Source: CAJINA01 sp964636125
Lineage (GTDB): Bacteria > Desulfobacterota > Desulfobacteria > Desulfobacterales > CAJINA01
Assembly (NCBI GenBank): GCA_964636125.1
Contig: CAZWPX010000021.1
Span: 14,109-78,108 of the forward strand
Direction: 5' to 3'
Length of the DNA: 64,000 nt
In this document: in pieces, positions 54,509 through 63,078 of the stretch
Layout: the number at the start of each line of letters is the position of its first letter
Position numbering within the stretch: position 1 is the first letter of the stretch
Made by a program: the position numbers and the translations under genes
The notes under the pieces: model-generated
Database searches by the model: none
Seen by the model: only the letters and a program-made list of their open reading frames with translations
Told to the model about the DNA's origin: nothing

Positions 54509-56820
54509 GCTCTCTCCACTTTTACGGCGCATTTTTTATAATCCGGTTGTTTTGAAATGGGGCAGAACGCATCCAGCGTCACCTCATTGATCAAATGGCT
54601 TTCGTCGAAGAAAGGCACGAAGACCATACCCCGGGGTGGTTTCCCGCGGCCATCGATACTGGCTGTCATTTCAACCGATCCTCGTCGGGAGGAAACCTTG
54701 ACCTTGCTGCCGTTGGTGATACCTAACTCGGCGGCATCGGCAGAATGGATTTCAACGTAGGAAGCGGGCACGGCCTTGTGCAGGATCGGAACCCGGCGGG
54801 TCATGGAACCGGTATGCCAGTGTTCCAGAACCCGGCCCGTGTTCAGCCAGAACGGATATTGGCCATCGGGTGATTCCGCCGGAGGTTCGTAGGGCCGCAG
54901 CCAGATCCAGGCGCGGTTGTCCTTCTTACCGTAAAAATCAAAATCCTTGCCCTTGGCCGCCGGGTCGTACTTGGCGTTGAAACGCCACTTGGTCTCCATG
55001 CCGTCCACGAACGGCCATTGCACACCGGACCGGGATTTGAGCACCTTGTAAGGGGCCATACGGTGTTTCGGGCTGTCGTGGAAACGGCTGTACTCGTTCC
55101 AGATGTCTTCGATATAGGTTTCCCGGCTCCAGGGGAACTGTTTTTCGTATCCCAGCCGGCGAGCAATTTCGATGAGCTGCCAGGTATTGCACATGGTGTT
55201 GCCCGGCATGGGGACGATCTGTTCATTGTGCTGGGTGCGCCGTTCGGAGTTCCCGAAAAAGCCTTCTCGTTCGATCCACAGGGCTGAAGGGAGAATTACA
55301 TCGGCCACATCTGAGGTCGGGGTGGGGTAGATTTCGGACACAACCACGAAGCGGCCGTCTTTTTTGGCACCATCCCGGTACCTTCTCAGATTGGGCATCG
55401 TGACCATGGGGTTAGTGACCTGAATCCACATGAAACGGATATCCCCCCGATCCAGGGCCCGGAACATCTCGACGGTGTGATAGGTAGGCTTGGGGTCAAT
55501 GTTGGTAACCGGTACGTCCCAGATTTTAGCCGCCATCTGGCGCGCTTTTTCCTTCATGACCACCCCGTGAGGCAGCTTATGGGTCAGGGTGCCGACCTCG
55601 CGAACAGTGCCGCAGGCGCTGGGCTGACCGGTCAGGGAAAAGGGGCTGTTGCCGGGGGAAGAAATTTTACCGGTTAAAAGATGAATATTGTAGACCAGGT
55701 TATTGATCCAAGTGCCGCGGGTGTGCTGGTTCATGCCCATGCACCAGAAGGAGGTGACTTTTTTATCCGGATCACCGTAGAGCGCAGCCAGGTATTTGAT
55801 GTCTTTGGCCGGTACGCCGGACAGTTTTTCAACCTTTTCGGGTGTGTAATCGGCTAAAAATGCCTTGTAAGCTTCAAAATCAACAGTCTCGGCTTTGTCC
55901 TTGAACTTGAAGTGGTCTTCGGTACCGTAGCCGATATTGGTTTTGCCCTTGTGGAAAGAGACGTGTTTTTTAACAAAATCCCAGTTTACCCATTTATTGC
56001 GGATGATTTCGTAACAGATGGCATTGGCCACGGCCAGGTCCGTCTGGGGTTTAAACAGGATCGATTTGTCAGCAGCCTGGCTGGTGCGCGTGGTGCGCGT
56101 GGCAAAATCGATGATCTTGACGTGTTTTTTGGCTTTGCGGTTGGCCAGCATACGCGAAAAGAGCACCGGGTGCATTTCCGTCATGTTGTTGCCCCAGGTG
56201 ACGAAAACATCAGCGTGATCGATATCATCATAACAGCCCATGGGTTCGTCGAGACCGAAGCTGGTCAAAAAACCGGTCACCGCGCTGGCCATGCACAGGC
56301 GCGCGTTGGCTTCCACGTTGTTGGTGCCGATGCAGCCTTTGAACAGTTTGGAAGCGGCATAGCCGTCGGCTATCGACCATTGCCCGGAGCCGTAAATAGA
56401 AACAGCATCTTTACCGTGGTCTTTAATGGTGGCCTTCATTTTTTCAGCAATCAAGTCGAGTGCTTCCTGAACCGGGACTTTTACCATCTTCCCGTTTCGG
56501 CGGATCAGGGCATCGTGGAAACGGTCGTTACCATAGAGGATCTGGACTGAATGGTATCCCTTCACGCAGCAAAGGCCTTTGTTGACGCTGCAATTGGGAT
56601 CCCCTTTAACCGCTACAGCGCGGTCGCCGGATACCCCGGCCAGCAGGCCGCAGCCCGTGCCGCAGAATCGACAGGGTGTCTTTTTCCACTCAATCGAACC
56701 TGCGGGCAGGTCTGTACTTTTCCACGCCCCGAAACTGATACCCGGGAACAGCGTTGTCGCGGCGGCGGCCGCGCTGTTCAAGGCCATGGCCTTAATGAAT
56801 GCTCTTCTGGTAATAGTCAT
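54505..56820 (-). CDS. napA: Periplasmic nitrate reductase catalytic subunit
   Basis: 771 aa, Mo-bis-MGD enzyme that reduces nitrate to nitrite. Tat signal TRRAFIKAMALNSAAAAATT. The [4Fe-4S] ligands are C50, C53, C57 and C85, with Lys87 next to the last (CVKGY). The Mo ligand is C176 in ARLCMASAVTGF, which separates it from formate dehydrogenases (SeCys/Cys with H) and NarG (Asp). The C-terminus ends FCPISKQPDYKKCAVKVERA, as in known NapA. It is preceded by napD and coupled to the NapB-like gene. The nearest known type is the monomeric NapA of Desulfovibrio. Confidence 0.93.
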   Translation of the reverse strand: MTITRRAFIKAMALNSAAAAATTLFPGISFGAWKSTDLPAGSIEWKKTPCRFCGTGCGLLAGVSGDRAVAVKGDPNCSVNKGLCCVKGYHSVQILYGNDRFHDALIRRNGKMVKVPVQEALDLIAEKMKATIKDHGKDAVSIYGSGQWSIADGYAASKLFKGCIGTNNVEANARLCMASAVTGFLTSFGLDEPMGCYDDIDHADVFVTWGNNMTEMHPVLFSRMLANRKAKKHVKIIDFATRTTRTSQAADKSILFKPQTDLAVANAICYEIIRNKWVNWDFVKKHVSFHKGKTNIGYGTEDHFKFKDKAETVDFEAYKAFLADYTPEKVEKLSGVPAKDIKYLAALYGDPDKKVTSFWCMGMNQHTRGTWINNLVYNIHLLTGKISSPGNSPFSLTGQPSACGTVREVGTLTHKLPHGVVMKEKARQMAAKIWDVPVTNIDPKPTYHTVEMFRALDRGDIRFMWIQVTNPMVTMPNLRRYRDGAKKDGRFVVVSEIYPTPTSDVADVILPSALWIEREGFFGNSERRTQHNEQIVPMPGNTMCNTWQLIEIARRLGYEKQFPWSRETYIEDIWNEYSRFHDSPKHRMAPYKVLKSRSGVQWPFVDGMETKWRFNAKYDPAAKGKDFDFYGKKDNRAWIWLRPYEPPAESPDGQYPFWLNTGRVLEHWHTGSMTRRVPILHKAVPASYVEIHSADAAELGITNGSKVKVSSRRGSVEMTASIDGRGKPPRGMVFVPFFDESHLINEVTLDAFCPISKQPDYKKCAVKVERA

Positions 56821-56849
56821 CTGCCGCTCCTTTTTTCTGGCGTCACTGT

Positions 56850-57080
56850 TTACTCGTCCCCATGGCCAAATGTCATGCCAAGGGATTGTAAAGATTGTAA
56901 TTTTTTTAATTTTTGGTGCAGTTTTTTTTCGGTATCGTCATCCGGCGTATCGGTAACCAGCAACAGGATCTCTTCGTTATCGGCCGGGGTTACCTCACAG
57001 TATTCAAGGGCTGCCAGTTCCTGGTACAGCACCTCTTTTGATCCCTTTTGCGGGTAGGCGAGATAGCTCATGATTGGCAT
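56850..57080 (-). CDS. napD: NapD-like chaperone for NapA
   Basis: 76 aa. It has a small ferredoxin-like fold layout: strand (MSYLAYPQKG), helix (KEVLYQELAAL), strand (CEVTPADNEEILLLVTDT) and helix to a GMTFGHGDE end. NapD binds the twin-arginine signal of NapA and holds it until the cofactor is in place. Similarity is low but length, layout and position directly before napA support the call. AAGGAG sits 6 nt before ATG 57080. Confidence 0.75.
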   Translation of the reverse strand: MPIMSYLAYPQKGSKEVLYQELAALEYCEVTPADNEEILLLVTDTPDDDTEKKLHQKLKKLQSLQSLGMTFGHGDE

Positions 57081-57120
57081 AGGGGGCTCCTTGCTATTAG
57101 GTCACAGGTGTTGGGGCTTT

Positions 57121-57132
57121 TACGGTACCGTA
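57121..57132. promoter_or_regulatory. Palindrome TACGGTACCGTA in the nap leader
   Basis: A perfect 12-bp palindrome about 40 bp before the napD start and downstream of the predicted nap transcription start. It shares ACGGTA half-sites with the repeat at 57158-57175, so it may be a second site for the same repressor. Confidence 0.4.
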
Positions 57133-57157
57133 GACAAGTGGTACTGTCTTTGGGTGA

Positions 57158-57175
57158 ACGGTATTCAGATACCGT
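57158..57175. promoter_or_regulatory. Inverted repeat ACGGTAT-TCAG-ATACCGT in the nap leader
   Basis: Perfect 7-bp arms, located just downstream of the predicted transcription start near 57184. A protein bound here would block transcription or elongation. It could also fold in the mRNA leader. Confidence 0.45.
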
Positions 57176-57190
57176 AAGCGGTTTAGAAAA

Positions 57191-57232
57191 TGTATACAGG
57201 AAGAGCTTATAAAAGAAATTGACTTAGGTCAA
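57191..57232 (-). promoter_or_regulatory. nap promoter with FNR/HcpR-type activator site
   Basis: TTGAC-TTAG-GTCAA at 57219-57232 is a perfect FNR/CRP-family palindrome. On the minus strand a -10 (TATACA, 57191-57196) follows, putting the start near 57184 and the site centre at about -41.5, the class II activator position. In deltaproteobacteria HcpR-type regulators of nitrogen-oxide genes use TTGAC/GTCAA-like sites (recalled), so nitrate or NO control is likely. Confidence 0.6.
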
Positions 57233-57235
57233 AGA

Positions 57236-57258
57236 ATAATACCACAATGTGGTATTAT
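57236..57258. promoter_or_regulatory. Long palindrome upstream of nap, shared with 30.1 kb
   Basis: 11-bp arms (ATAATACCACA and its complement) around one A, three bases from the activator palindrome and centred at about -63 from the predicted start. The inner 17 bases are identical to 30138-30154. The bound regulator is unknown. Confidence 0.55.
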
Positions 57259-57332
57259 GCTATCTGCCATGGACTCTAAAAGAATTTTAAATATTGAAAC
57301 TATTTCAGATATATGATGGCTGTTGGGAGTGG

Positions 57333-57698
57333 TCAATCGGTGTTGCGGAATTCGGATTTCCCGCCTGGTTTTAAAAAAATATCGTCAAAGATGCGATCAT
57401 CGGCTGCCAGGCATTGCTGGCGCAATTTGGAAAACGTTTTCATCAGGCGTCTACCTGCAGGGGTCAAACGGGTACCGGTTTTTCTATCGGAGCGAACCAC
57501 GCGGAGCTGCAGATGCTTTTCGGTGGATTTGATTTTGCTCCAGACGGTTTTATACGACATCTTCAACTGCTTTGCCGTCTGATTGATCGAGCCGGTCCGT
57601 TGAATGGTCTCTAAGATCTCCATGCGGCCTTTGCCGAAGATGATGTTGCTGTCCGGGTCTACAATCCAGTGGCTGGACCTTAACTCTAACTTTACCAT
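57333..57698 (-). CDS. ModE-like winged-helix regulator (DNA-binding domain only)
   Basis: 121 aa. The LysR/ModE-type N-terminal winged helix is clear: RMEILETIQRTGSINQTAKQ followed by LKMSYKTVWSKIKSTEK, then LRVVRSDRKTGTRLTPAGRR. The C-terminal molybdate-binding (MOP) domains of full ModE are absent, as in many short ModE-like proteins. Placed between nap and the fmdE/moeA-like genes, which need molybdenum, it probably controls one or both. The initiation site (GGTGG) is weak. Confidence 0.8.
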   Translation of the reverse strand: MVKLELRSSHWIVDPDSNIIFGKGRMEILETIQRTGSINQTAKQLKMSYKTVWSKIKSTEKHLQLRVVRSDRKTGTRLTPAGRRLMKTFSKLRQQCLAADDRIFDDIFLKPGGKSEFRNTD

Positions 57699-58012
57699 GG
57701 GGTAAATGTACCACCAACCCCCGATATTGGCAACACCGGTCGCGGTAAAATCTTCCGGTTGAAATGATCTTTCCGGTGTACATTTTTTCCGCGGCCCCTA
57801 CGCCTACAGTGAGCGTGCATTATTGCGATATTCGCCGTAGGATTCAGGCAGTCGAATGATATCATTTGTATTTACACCCTTAGTTATGTTAAGTGTAACA
57901 TAAGGTGGGACTAAGCTGAGGCTTGACATGCAAATTGGCCCCTGAATTGTCTGCGGGCACCAGCGATCAAGCGACTTGATACTGGTCCCGGACTTTATTT
58001 ACAGGAATCGTC
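57699..58012. other. Divergent intergenic region between modE-like and fmdE
   Basis: 314 bp. It holds the palindrome at 57884-57903 and TTGACA at 57923-57928, which could be a -35, with no good -10. Nothing else is recognised. Confidence 0.4.
57884..57903. promoter_or_regulatory. Inverted repeat TTATGTTA-AGTG-TAACATAA (possible ModE-like site)
   Basis: Perfect 8-bp arms with a 4-base centre, between the ModE-like gene and fmdE. E. coli ModE sites have GTTAT...ATAAC outer bases, which this resembles. It lies just upstream of a TTGACA -35 candidate. Confidence 0.45.
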
Positions 58013-58636
58013 ATGCAGGATTTTCAAACACTTTTAGACACCTCTGCCCGAGCCCACGGGCATCTCTGCCCGGGGCAGGTTGTGGGGGTGCGCATGGCCA
58101 TGCTGGGGTGCCGTTTGATTGGCCTGGATGAACCCACCCGGCACGACCAGATCAAAAAGCTGCTGGTGTATGTAGAAATGGACCGCTGTACCGCGGATGC
58201 GCTGGCCCACGTAACCGGTGCCCGGCTGGGGCGCCGCAGTCTTAAGTTCATGGACTATGGTATTATGGCGGCTACATTTTTGAACCTCACTACCGGGGCG
58301 ACTTACCGGGTTGTGTCCACAGAGGAGGCCCGATCGCTGGCCTGCAGCTATGCCCCGGAAATTGGCGGTAAGGCCCATCAGCAGGTAGAGGCTTACAAGC
58401 GCATGCCTGAGTGCGTGCTTTTCCGGGTGCAGGCAGTGTCTGTGAGGCTGGAAGAGTTTGACTTGCCGGGCCCGACCCGCAGGAAAACGATCTGCAGTCG
58501 CTGCGGGCAACTCGTGCGCGATGCGCGGGAAGTCATCGTCGACGGGCAGGTCCTGTGCAAACCCTGTACCGATCAATCCTATTTTACCGATGCCAAAGAG
58601 GTGACCTGGCCCGATATGAACAGGGCCCCGGTTTGA
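58013..58636 (+). CDS. fmdE: FmdE family protein
   Basis: 207 aa. The N-terminal FmdE/FwdE domain has the family signature (HGHLCPGQVVGVRMAMLG; VEMDRCTADALAHVTGARLG; LKFMDYGIMAATFLN), with Cys/His that may bind metal. The C-terminus is a zinc ribbon (CSRCGQLV...CKPC). FmdE proteins occur with formylmethanofuran dehydrogenase but are common in bacteria without it, near molybdoenzymes. It is 64 bp upstream of the MoeA-like gene and probably co-transcribed. ACAGGA precedes the ATG. Confidence 0.88.
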   Translation: MQDFQTLLDTSARAHGHLCPGQVVGVRMAMLGCRLIGLDEPTRHDQIKKLLVYVEMDRCTADALAHVTGARLGRRSLKFMDYGIMAATFLNLTTGATYRVVSTEEARSLACSYAPEIGGKAHQQVEAYKRMPECVLFRVQAVSVRLEEFDLPGPTRRKTICSRCGQLVRDAREVIVDGQVLCKPCTDQSYFTDAKEVTWPDMNRAPV

Positions 58637-58700
58637 ATTAAACGGATAAAAACAAGTTCACTGTACGCATATTAACGAGCTTCTGAAAGGAGTTTGGGCT

Positions 58701-59732
58701 GTGTTAAAGAAGATAGATGTTAAAGACGCCGTGGGCACCCCGCTGGCCCATGATATAACTGAAATACGTCCCGGGGAATTTAAGGGGGCCGCGTTTCAAA
58801 AAGGACATACGGTCTGTGACGAGGATATCTGCCACCTGCAGAAGCTGGGAAAGAACCATCTCTATCTGGTGGATCTGGAAAATGACGAAATCCATGAAAA
58901 CGAAGCCGCCGCCATCCTGGCGCGCGGGCTGTCGGGTGAGGGGATTGCCTGGGAGGATGCCCCCCGGGAAGGCAAAATAGGTCTGCATGCCGCTGTTGAT
59001 GGCCTGCTGCATGTGGACACAGCTGCCCTGGCTGCTTTTAATATGGTGGACGAAGTGATGTGCGCGACGGTTCACAGCCACACCCTGGTAAAAAAGGGCG
59101 AACTGGTGGCGGCCACCCGTGCGATTCCGCTGGTGATGAAAAGAACCCCCGTGGAGCGGGCGGCCGCGATTGCCTCCGGGCAGGGTGGCCTCGTGTCCGT
59201 GCGGGCCTTGGATAAAGTCCGGGCGGGGTTGGTTATCACTGGCAGCGAAGTGTACCAGGGGCTGATCGAAGATCGCTTCGCGCCCATTTTGAGCGCAAAG
59301 ATCGAGGCCCTTGGCTCCCGGGTGTACGGGGTGGAATTTACCCCGGATGACCCGGCGGCCATCCAGCAGGCCATAGAAACCCATCTATCCAATGGCTGCG
59401 GTCTGATTCTACTCAGCGGCGGTATGAGTGTGGACCCCGATGACGTGACCCGCAAAGGTATCCGGCAGGCGGGGGCCAAAGAGTTCTACTATGGTGCCGC
59501 CGCCTTGCCGGGGGCCATGTTCCTGGTGGCCTATGTCGGGGGGGTACCCCTGCTGGGTGTCCCCGGCTGCGGCCTGCATCACCGGACCACGGTGCTGGAT
59601 TTGATCCTGCCGCGGATCCTGGCTGGTGAGCACATAGATAAACAGGCCCTGGCTTTTTTCGGGCACGGCGGGCTGTGCCGGGACTGTGATACCTGCGTTT
59701 ACCCGCACTGTCCATTCGGCAAGGGGTGTTAG
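58701..59732 (+). CDS. MoeA-like molybdopterin-binding protein with C-terminal Cys cluster
   Basis: 343 aa from GTG 58701, with AAAGGAG upstream. It contains a MoCF (MogA/MoeA-type) domain at about 170-310: AGLVITGSEVYQGLIEDRFA, ILLSGGMSVDPDDVTRKGIR and PGAMFLVAYVGGVPLLGVPG. The usual MoeA N-terminal domains are reduced. The C-terminus ends with five or six cysteines (CRDCDTCVYPHCPFGKGC), an addition not found in E. coli MoeA that suggests an Fe-S or zinc site. With FmdE beside it, a role in molybdenum cofactor supply for NapA or other molybdoenzymes is inferred. Confidence 0.85.
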   Translation: MLKKIDVKDAVGTPLAHDITEIRPGEFKGAAFQKGHTVCDEDICHLQKLGKNHLYLVDLENDEIHENEAAAILARGLSGEGIAWEDAPREGKIGLHAAVDGLLHVDTAALAAFNMVDEVMCATVHSHTLVKKGELVAATRAIPLVMKRTPVERAAAIASGQGGLVSVRALDKVRAGLVITGSEVYQGLIEDRFAPILSAKIEALGSRVYGVEFTPDDPAAIQQAIETHLSNGCGLILLSGGMSVDPDDVTRKGIRQAGAKEFYYGAAALPGAMFLVAYVGGVPLLGVPGCGLHHRTTVLDLILPRILAGEHIDKQALAFFGHGGLCRDCDTCVYPHCPFGKGC

Positions 59733-59797
59733 CCGGGTCGTGCAGATGCTCCGGATTATCCGGTCTTGATCTGGCCCCGGTTGCCTCCCGGAATCGA

Positions 59798-61414
59798 TTA
59801 ACGTGAGTCTAAAAGTGCCAGTACCGTGGCACATTGTTTCTCGGCGCGTTCAGCCAGTTGACCGGCCTCCTGGCGGATTCTGTCGCAAAAGCCTTCATCT
59901 TCAATCTCGGCCAGGTTGATGACCACGTTGCGGTAGGCCCCCCAGATACCTGTTTCCAGGGCCCGGGCACCGACTTCGATGTCCGAGGCTGAAGCCGGGT
60001 TTCCATATTCGGCGATGGTGGCCATGGCATTCCAGGCCCTGTCTCCCAGGCGCATACTCTGCAGGGGCACGTTTACAGCGGTTTTCAACCCCGCCTGCAT
60101 CTTTTCAAGGCGGGCCTGTTTTTCCCGGTCGGTCTCCTGGGGCATCCGGACACCTTCCAGGTAGTCGTTAAAAGCACAGGTGTCCGCGTCGATCATGGGA
60201 ATGAGGCCCATGGCAGCTGTGTGCAGGATCGGGATAGCGCCACGCATGTGGGCGTCCACCGTTTCGAATTTACGTACCCCGTAGGTAAGTTTGGCAACCA
60301 TGGCGCCCAGCCCCGCGCCCATGGCCGCCATGGCCGCGGCGGCCGAACCGCCCCCCGGTGCGGAACTGCGGGCTGCAACTGCTTCAATAAAGCCTCGCAG
60401 GCTCTTGCCGGCCAGGGGACCCTCTTTTTCTTCTGCAATCCGGTATTCAATGATCTTTTCCCTGGGATTAAAAGGCGCGGCCGCGTTCAAACCGAGACGT
60501 TCAATGGCAAGCCTTACCTTCTGGTCTTCATCTATGATAAAAAGATTCTCTTTTTCAATATAATATTCTGCAGCCAGGAGGATGGCATCCAGCGGAACAA
60601 GCCCCACAACCTCTGATCCCGCCACGCCCACTTTGAGGAGTGCCGCCTCTTTTTTGACTTCTTCAAACAGTGTGTGGATGGGCGTAATCCTGTAGTTCGA
60701 AAGGTTAACCGTTACCTGGGCCAGGTTGTATTCATCCACGAACCAGCCCATGCCTTTGACTTCTTTCAGCCGCCCGGGTTCTGAAGCGCCGCGGCCGGCT
60801 TCTCTCAGGTTCAGGGCGATCCGGTGGGCCTGGTTGGGGGTGCCGAGAATGTTGACATTGTAGGCAATCAGAAAAAATCTCGCGCCGGTGACAGTGGCGC
60901 CCCATTCCGGTACAAATTCGGCCGGCCCGAAATCCGGTTTCCACTCCGGCTGACTCAATTTAGCAGCCAGCCCTTCATACTCGCCGTCTCGAATTTGAGG
61001 CAGTGTTTTACGATGGCTTTGACGGGCTGCTTCTTCATAGAGGTAAAGAGGGATGCCCAGCGCATCTGCAGCCCGGAGCGCGAAGGTGCGCGCAATCTGG
61101 ACGCACTCGGCCAGAGTCACGTTCGCCACAGGGATGAAAGGACACACATCCAGGGCGCCCATGCGCGGATGTTCGCCGGTGTGTCGGCGCATGTCGATCC
61201 GTTCACGGGCCACAGCGGCCGCGTTCAGCGCCCCTTCAATAACAGCTTCAGGTGACCCCACGAATGTATAAACCGTGCGGTTGGTTGATTGACCCGGGTC
61301 CACATCCAAAAGGGCACAGCCGGGTGTGGTGCGAATTGCTTCTGAAATGGCGGCGATGACGTCCGGGTTTCTGCCTTCTGAGAAATTGGGAACACATTCA
61401 ATAATTTTCTTCAT
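59798..61414 (-). CDS. ftcD: Bifunctional formiminotransferase-cyclodeaminase
   Basis: 538 aa from ATG 61414 (MKKIIECVPNFSEGRNPDVI; AGGTGG upstream). Residues 1-300 are glutamate formiminotransferase: CVPNFSEGR, GEHPRMGALDVCPFIPV and GWFVDEYNLAQVTVNL. Residues about 345-535 are formimidoyltetrahydrofolate cyclodeaminase: SSAPGGGSAAAAMAAMGAGL, DADTCAFNDYLEGVRMPQ and YGNPASASDIEVGARAL. It moves the formimino group from N-formiminoglutamate to THF and then deaminates it, feeding one-carbon metabolism from histidine breakdown. No other hut genes are in view. Confidence 0.93.
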   Translation of the reverse strand: MKKIIECVPNFSEGRNPDVIAAISEAIRTTPGCALLDVDPGQSTNRTVYTFVGSPEAVIEGALNAAAVARERIDMRRHTGEHPRMGALDVCPFIPVANVTLAECVQIARTFALRAADALGIPLYLYEEAARQSHRKTLPQIRDGEYEGLAAKLSQPEWKPDFGPAEFVPEWGATVTGARFFLIAYNVNILGTPNQAHRIALNLREAGRGASEPGRLKEVKGMGWFVDEYNLAQVTVNLSNYRITPIHTLFEEVKKEAALLKVGVAGSEVVGLVPLDAILLAAEYYIEKENLFIIDEDQKVRLAIERLGLNAAAPFNPREKIIEYRIAEEKEGPLAGKSLRGFIEAVAARSSAPGGGSAAAAMAAMGAGLGAMVAKLTYGVRKFETVDAHMRGAIPILHTAAMGLIPMIDADTCAFNDYLEGVRMPQETDREKQARLEKMQAGLKTAVNVPLQSMRLGDRAWNAMATIAEYGNPASASDIEVGARALETGIWGAYRNVVINLAEIEDEGFCDRIRQEAGQLAERAEKQCATVLALLDSR

Positions 61415-61626
61415 GGGATATAACCACCTGTAAAATTTAAAAAATAAGTTGCTTTTCAGTGGAAGAATATGCATGAAAAAGGACCTGGTGTCAATTTATT
61501 TTCGGCTGGATAGACGTGGCACTAAAAGCGCTGGCGGAGGGATTTGGCTTTGCCGGGGAGGGTTGTATCCGCACCTGATCTTGATGCCATGACCTGTGGG
61601 CGTGGAGTTTGCCGCAAGAGTGAAAA

Positions 61627-61657
61627 GGCTGCTGAACGATCGAATTGTTCAGCAGCC
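61627..61657 (-). terminator. Intrinsic terminator of the Cache-HAMP gene
   Basis: An 11-bp perfect stem (GGCTGCTGAAC and complement) with a 9-base loop, followed on the minus strand by TTTTC. It lies about 75 bp after the sensor gene's stop. The rest of 61415-61728 shows no gene. Confidence 0.75.
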
Positions 61658-61728
61658 CGGGGGAAGCCCACAAAATGCGGGCGGATGGCTTATGATGTGT
61701 TGAACGCCTTTGGTCTCACCCACAAGAC

Positions 61729-62994
61729 TCAGGCGGCCCGTTTCTGATTTTTCTGACGCAGCCGTTTGATGGCCATACTGAGACTGGTCTGCATCAGCCC
61801 AATGGCACCGGCCAGCTGGCCGATCTCGTCTTTTGATTTGATATCGAACTCGATATCCAATTCGCCCATGCTCATCCGTGTGGTGATACCGGTCAATTCG
61901 CGGATGGGTTTAACCAGCGTGCGGGCCAGCAGAAAGGAGATAAGCACAATCAATACCAGGGTCATCAGCAGAAGATACACGGCAATGGTTTCACTGCGTT
62001 TGTGGGCGGCAAAGACTTCATCTTCAGACTGCTGGATGGCCAGGGTCCACCCCATCTTGTTGGTCTTGGCATAGCCCTGCTGGGTAACGCCCTGGGTGTC
62101 GGTAAATGAAAACGAGTGCTGGCCGGGATTGCTCTTGACCGCCGCGATCAGCGGGTTGCTGCTGAAGTTGACCTGGGCGGTTACATATTTGTGCACCTGG
62201 TGGGCCACGACCTTGCCGGTTTCATCCACGAGGAAAGCGTAGCCGGTCTCTCCTTTTTTCCAGTTGGCCACCTGTTTCGAGATGGCGTCGGTGGTCATGG
62301 CCGCTGCCAGAACACCGACTGTTTCCGTCCCCTTTTTTATCGGTACCGCCAGTACCAGGGCGGGCTTCTTGGAGGTCTTGCCGATAAGGGTCTGCCAGGC
62401 CAGAGCATTGCCACCGGCCACACCCTTATAGTACTGCCGGTCAGAGTAATCTTTGAGTTTTTTGCCGTCGTTGCGTGCCACATTTATGCCGTGGGCATCC
62501 AGCGTAAAGGCCAGGTAAATATAGGGATACTCGGCATGGATTGCTTTCAGTACTGCTTCCTGCTTCGCGGTATCCATGGAAGTGACATCGGCAAGCTGAG
62601 CGGCGACTTTGAGCATGCTGACGTTTTTGTCGATCCATTCATCCACATGGCGTCCCAGGCCGCTGGCTGTCTGAGCCATGAGCAGTTCAGTATCGGTGCG
62701 AATTCTTTCCCGGGTCTCTTTGAAGGTTATTCCCAAAAAGAGGCCAAAGGGGACAATACTGACCACCAGCATGGCCAGAATGACCTTGTACAGGAGCCCG
62801 AAGCGGACTTTCCCGGAGCCCTTGGCTGCCGGGATTTCCAGGGGCTGGTGAATTCGGACAGGCTGGCTGCTGCCGGGCCTGTTCACGACAATCGTTTCGC
62901 CGCAGGTCTTGCAGATAAAACCGGTCCTGTCTTCGGTAAGTTTCGATTCATCAATGTTGTATTGCTTTTCGCATTTTCCACAAAGTATTTTCAC
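61729..62994 (-). CDS. Membrane sensor: zinc ribbon + Cache + HAMP, no output domain
   Basis: 421 aa from GTG 62994, with AAAGGAG five bases upstream; the frame is open to 63072. The N-terminal 40 residues form an MJ0042-type zinc ribbon (ILCGKCEKQYNID...FICKTCGE). A first TM helix follows (VILAMLVVSIVPFGLFLGIT), then a dCache sensor domain at about 95-335 (YPYIYLAFT...GINVARNDGKKLKDYSDRQY...GYAFLVDETGKVVAH), a second TM, and HAMP (LVKPIRELTGITTRMSMGEL). It ends 15 residues after HAMP; no MCP, kinase or cyclase domain follows and no frameshift is visible. A partner must supply the output. The small winged-helix gene upstream is the nearest candidate. Confidence 0.87.
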   Translation of the reverse strand: MKILCGKCEKQYNIDESKLTEDRTGFICKTCGETIVVNRPGSSQPVRIHQPLEIPAAKGSGKVRFGLLYKVILAMLVVSIVPFGLFLGITFKETRERIRTDTELLMAQTASGLGRHVDEWIDKNVSMLKVAAQLADVTSMDTAKQEAVLKAIHAEYPYIYLAFTLDAHGINVARNDGKKLKDYSDRQYYKGVAGGNALAWQTLIGKTSKKPALVLAVPIKKGTETVGVLAAAMTTDAISKQVANWKKGETGYAFLVDETGKVVAHQVHKYVTAQVNFSSNPLIAAVKSNPGQHSFSFTDTQGVTQQGYAKTNKMGWTLAIQQSEDEVFAAHKRSETIAVYLLLMTLVLIVLISFLLARTLVKPIRELTGITTRMSMGELDIEFDIKSKDEIGQLAGAIGLMQTSLSMAIKRLRQKNQKRAA

Positions 62995-63078
62995 AGTGTC
63001 TCCTTTTTTAATGATGGCGCCCTGCAGACCGGATCGCCACAAAGATGCGCGACCCGGATAGCGTGTCCACACGGCTGC

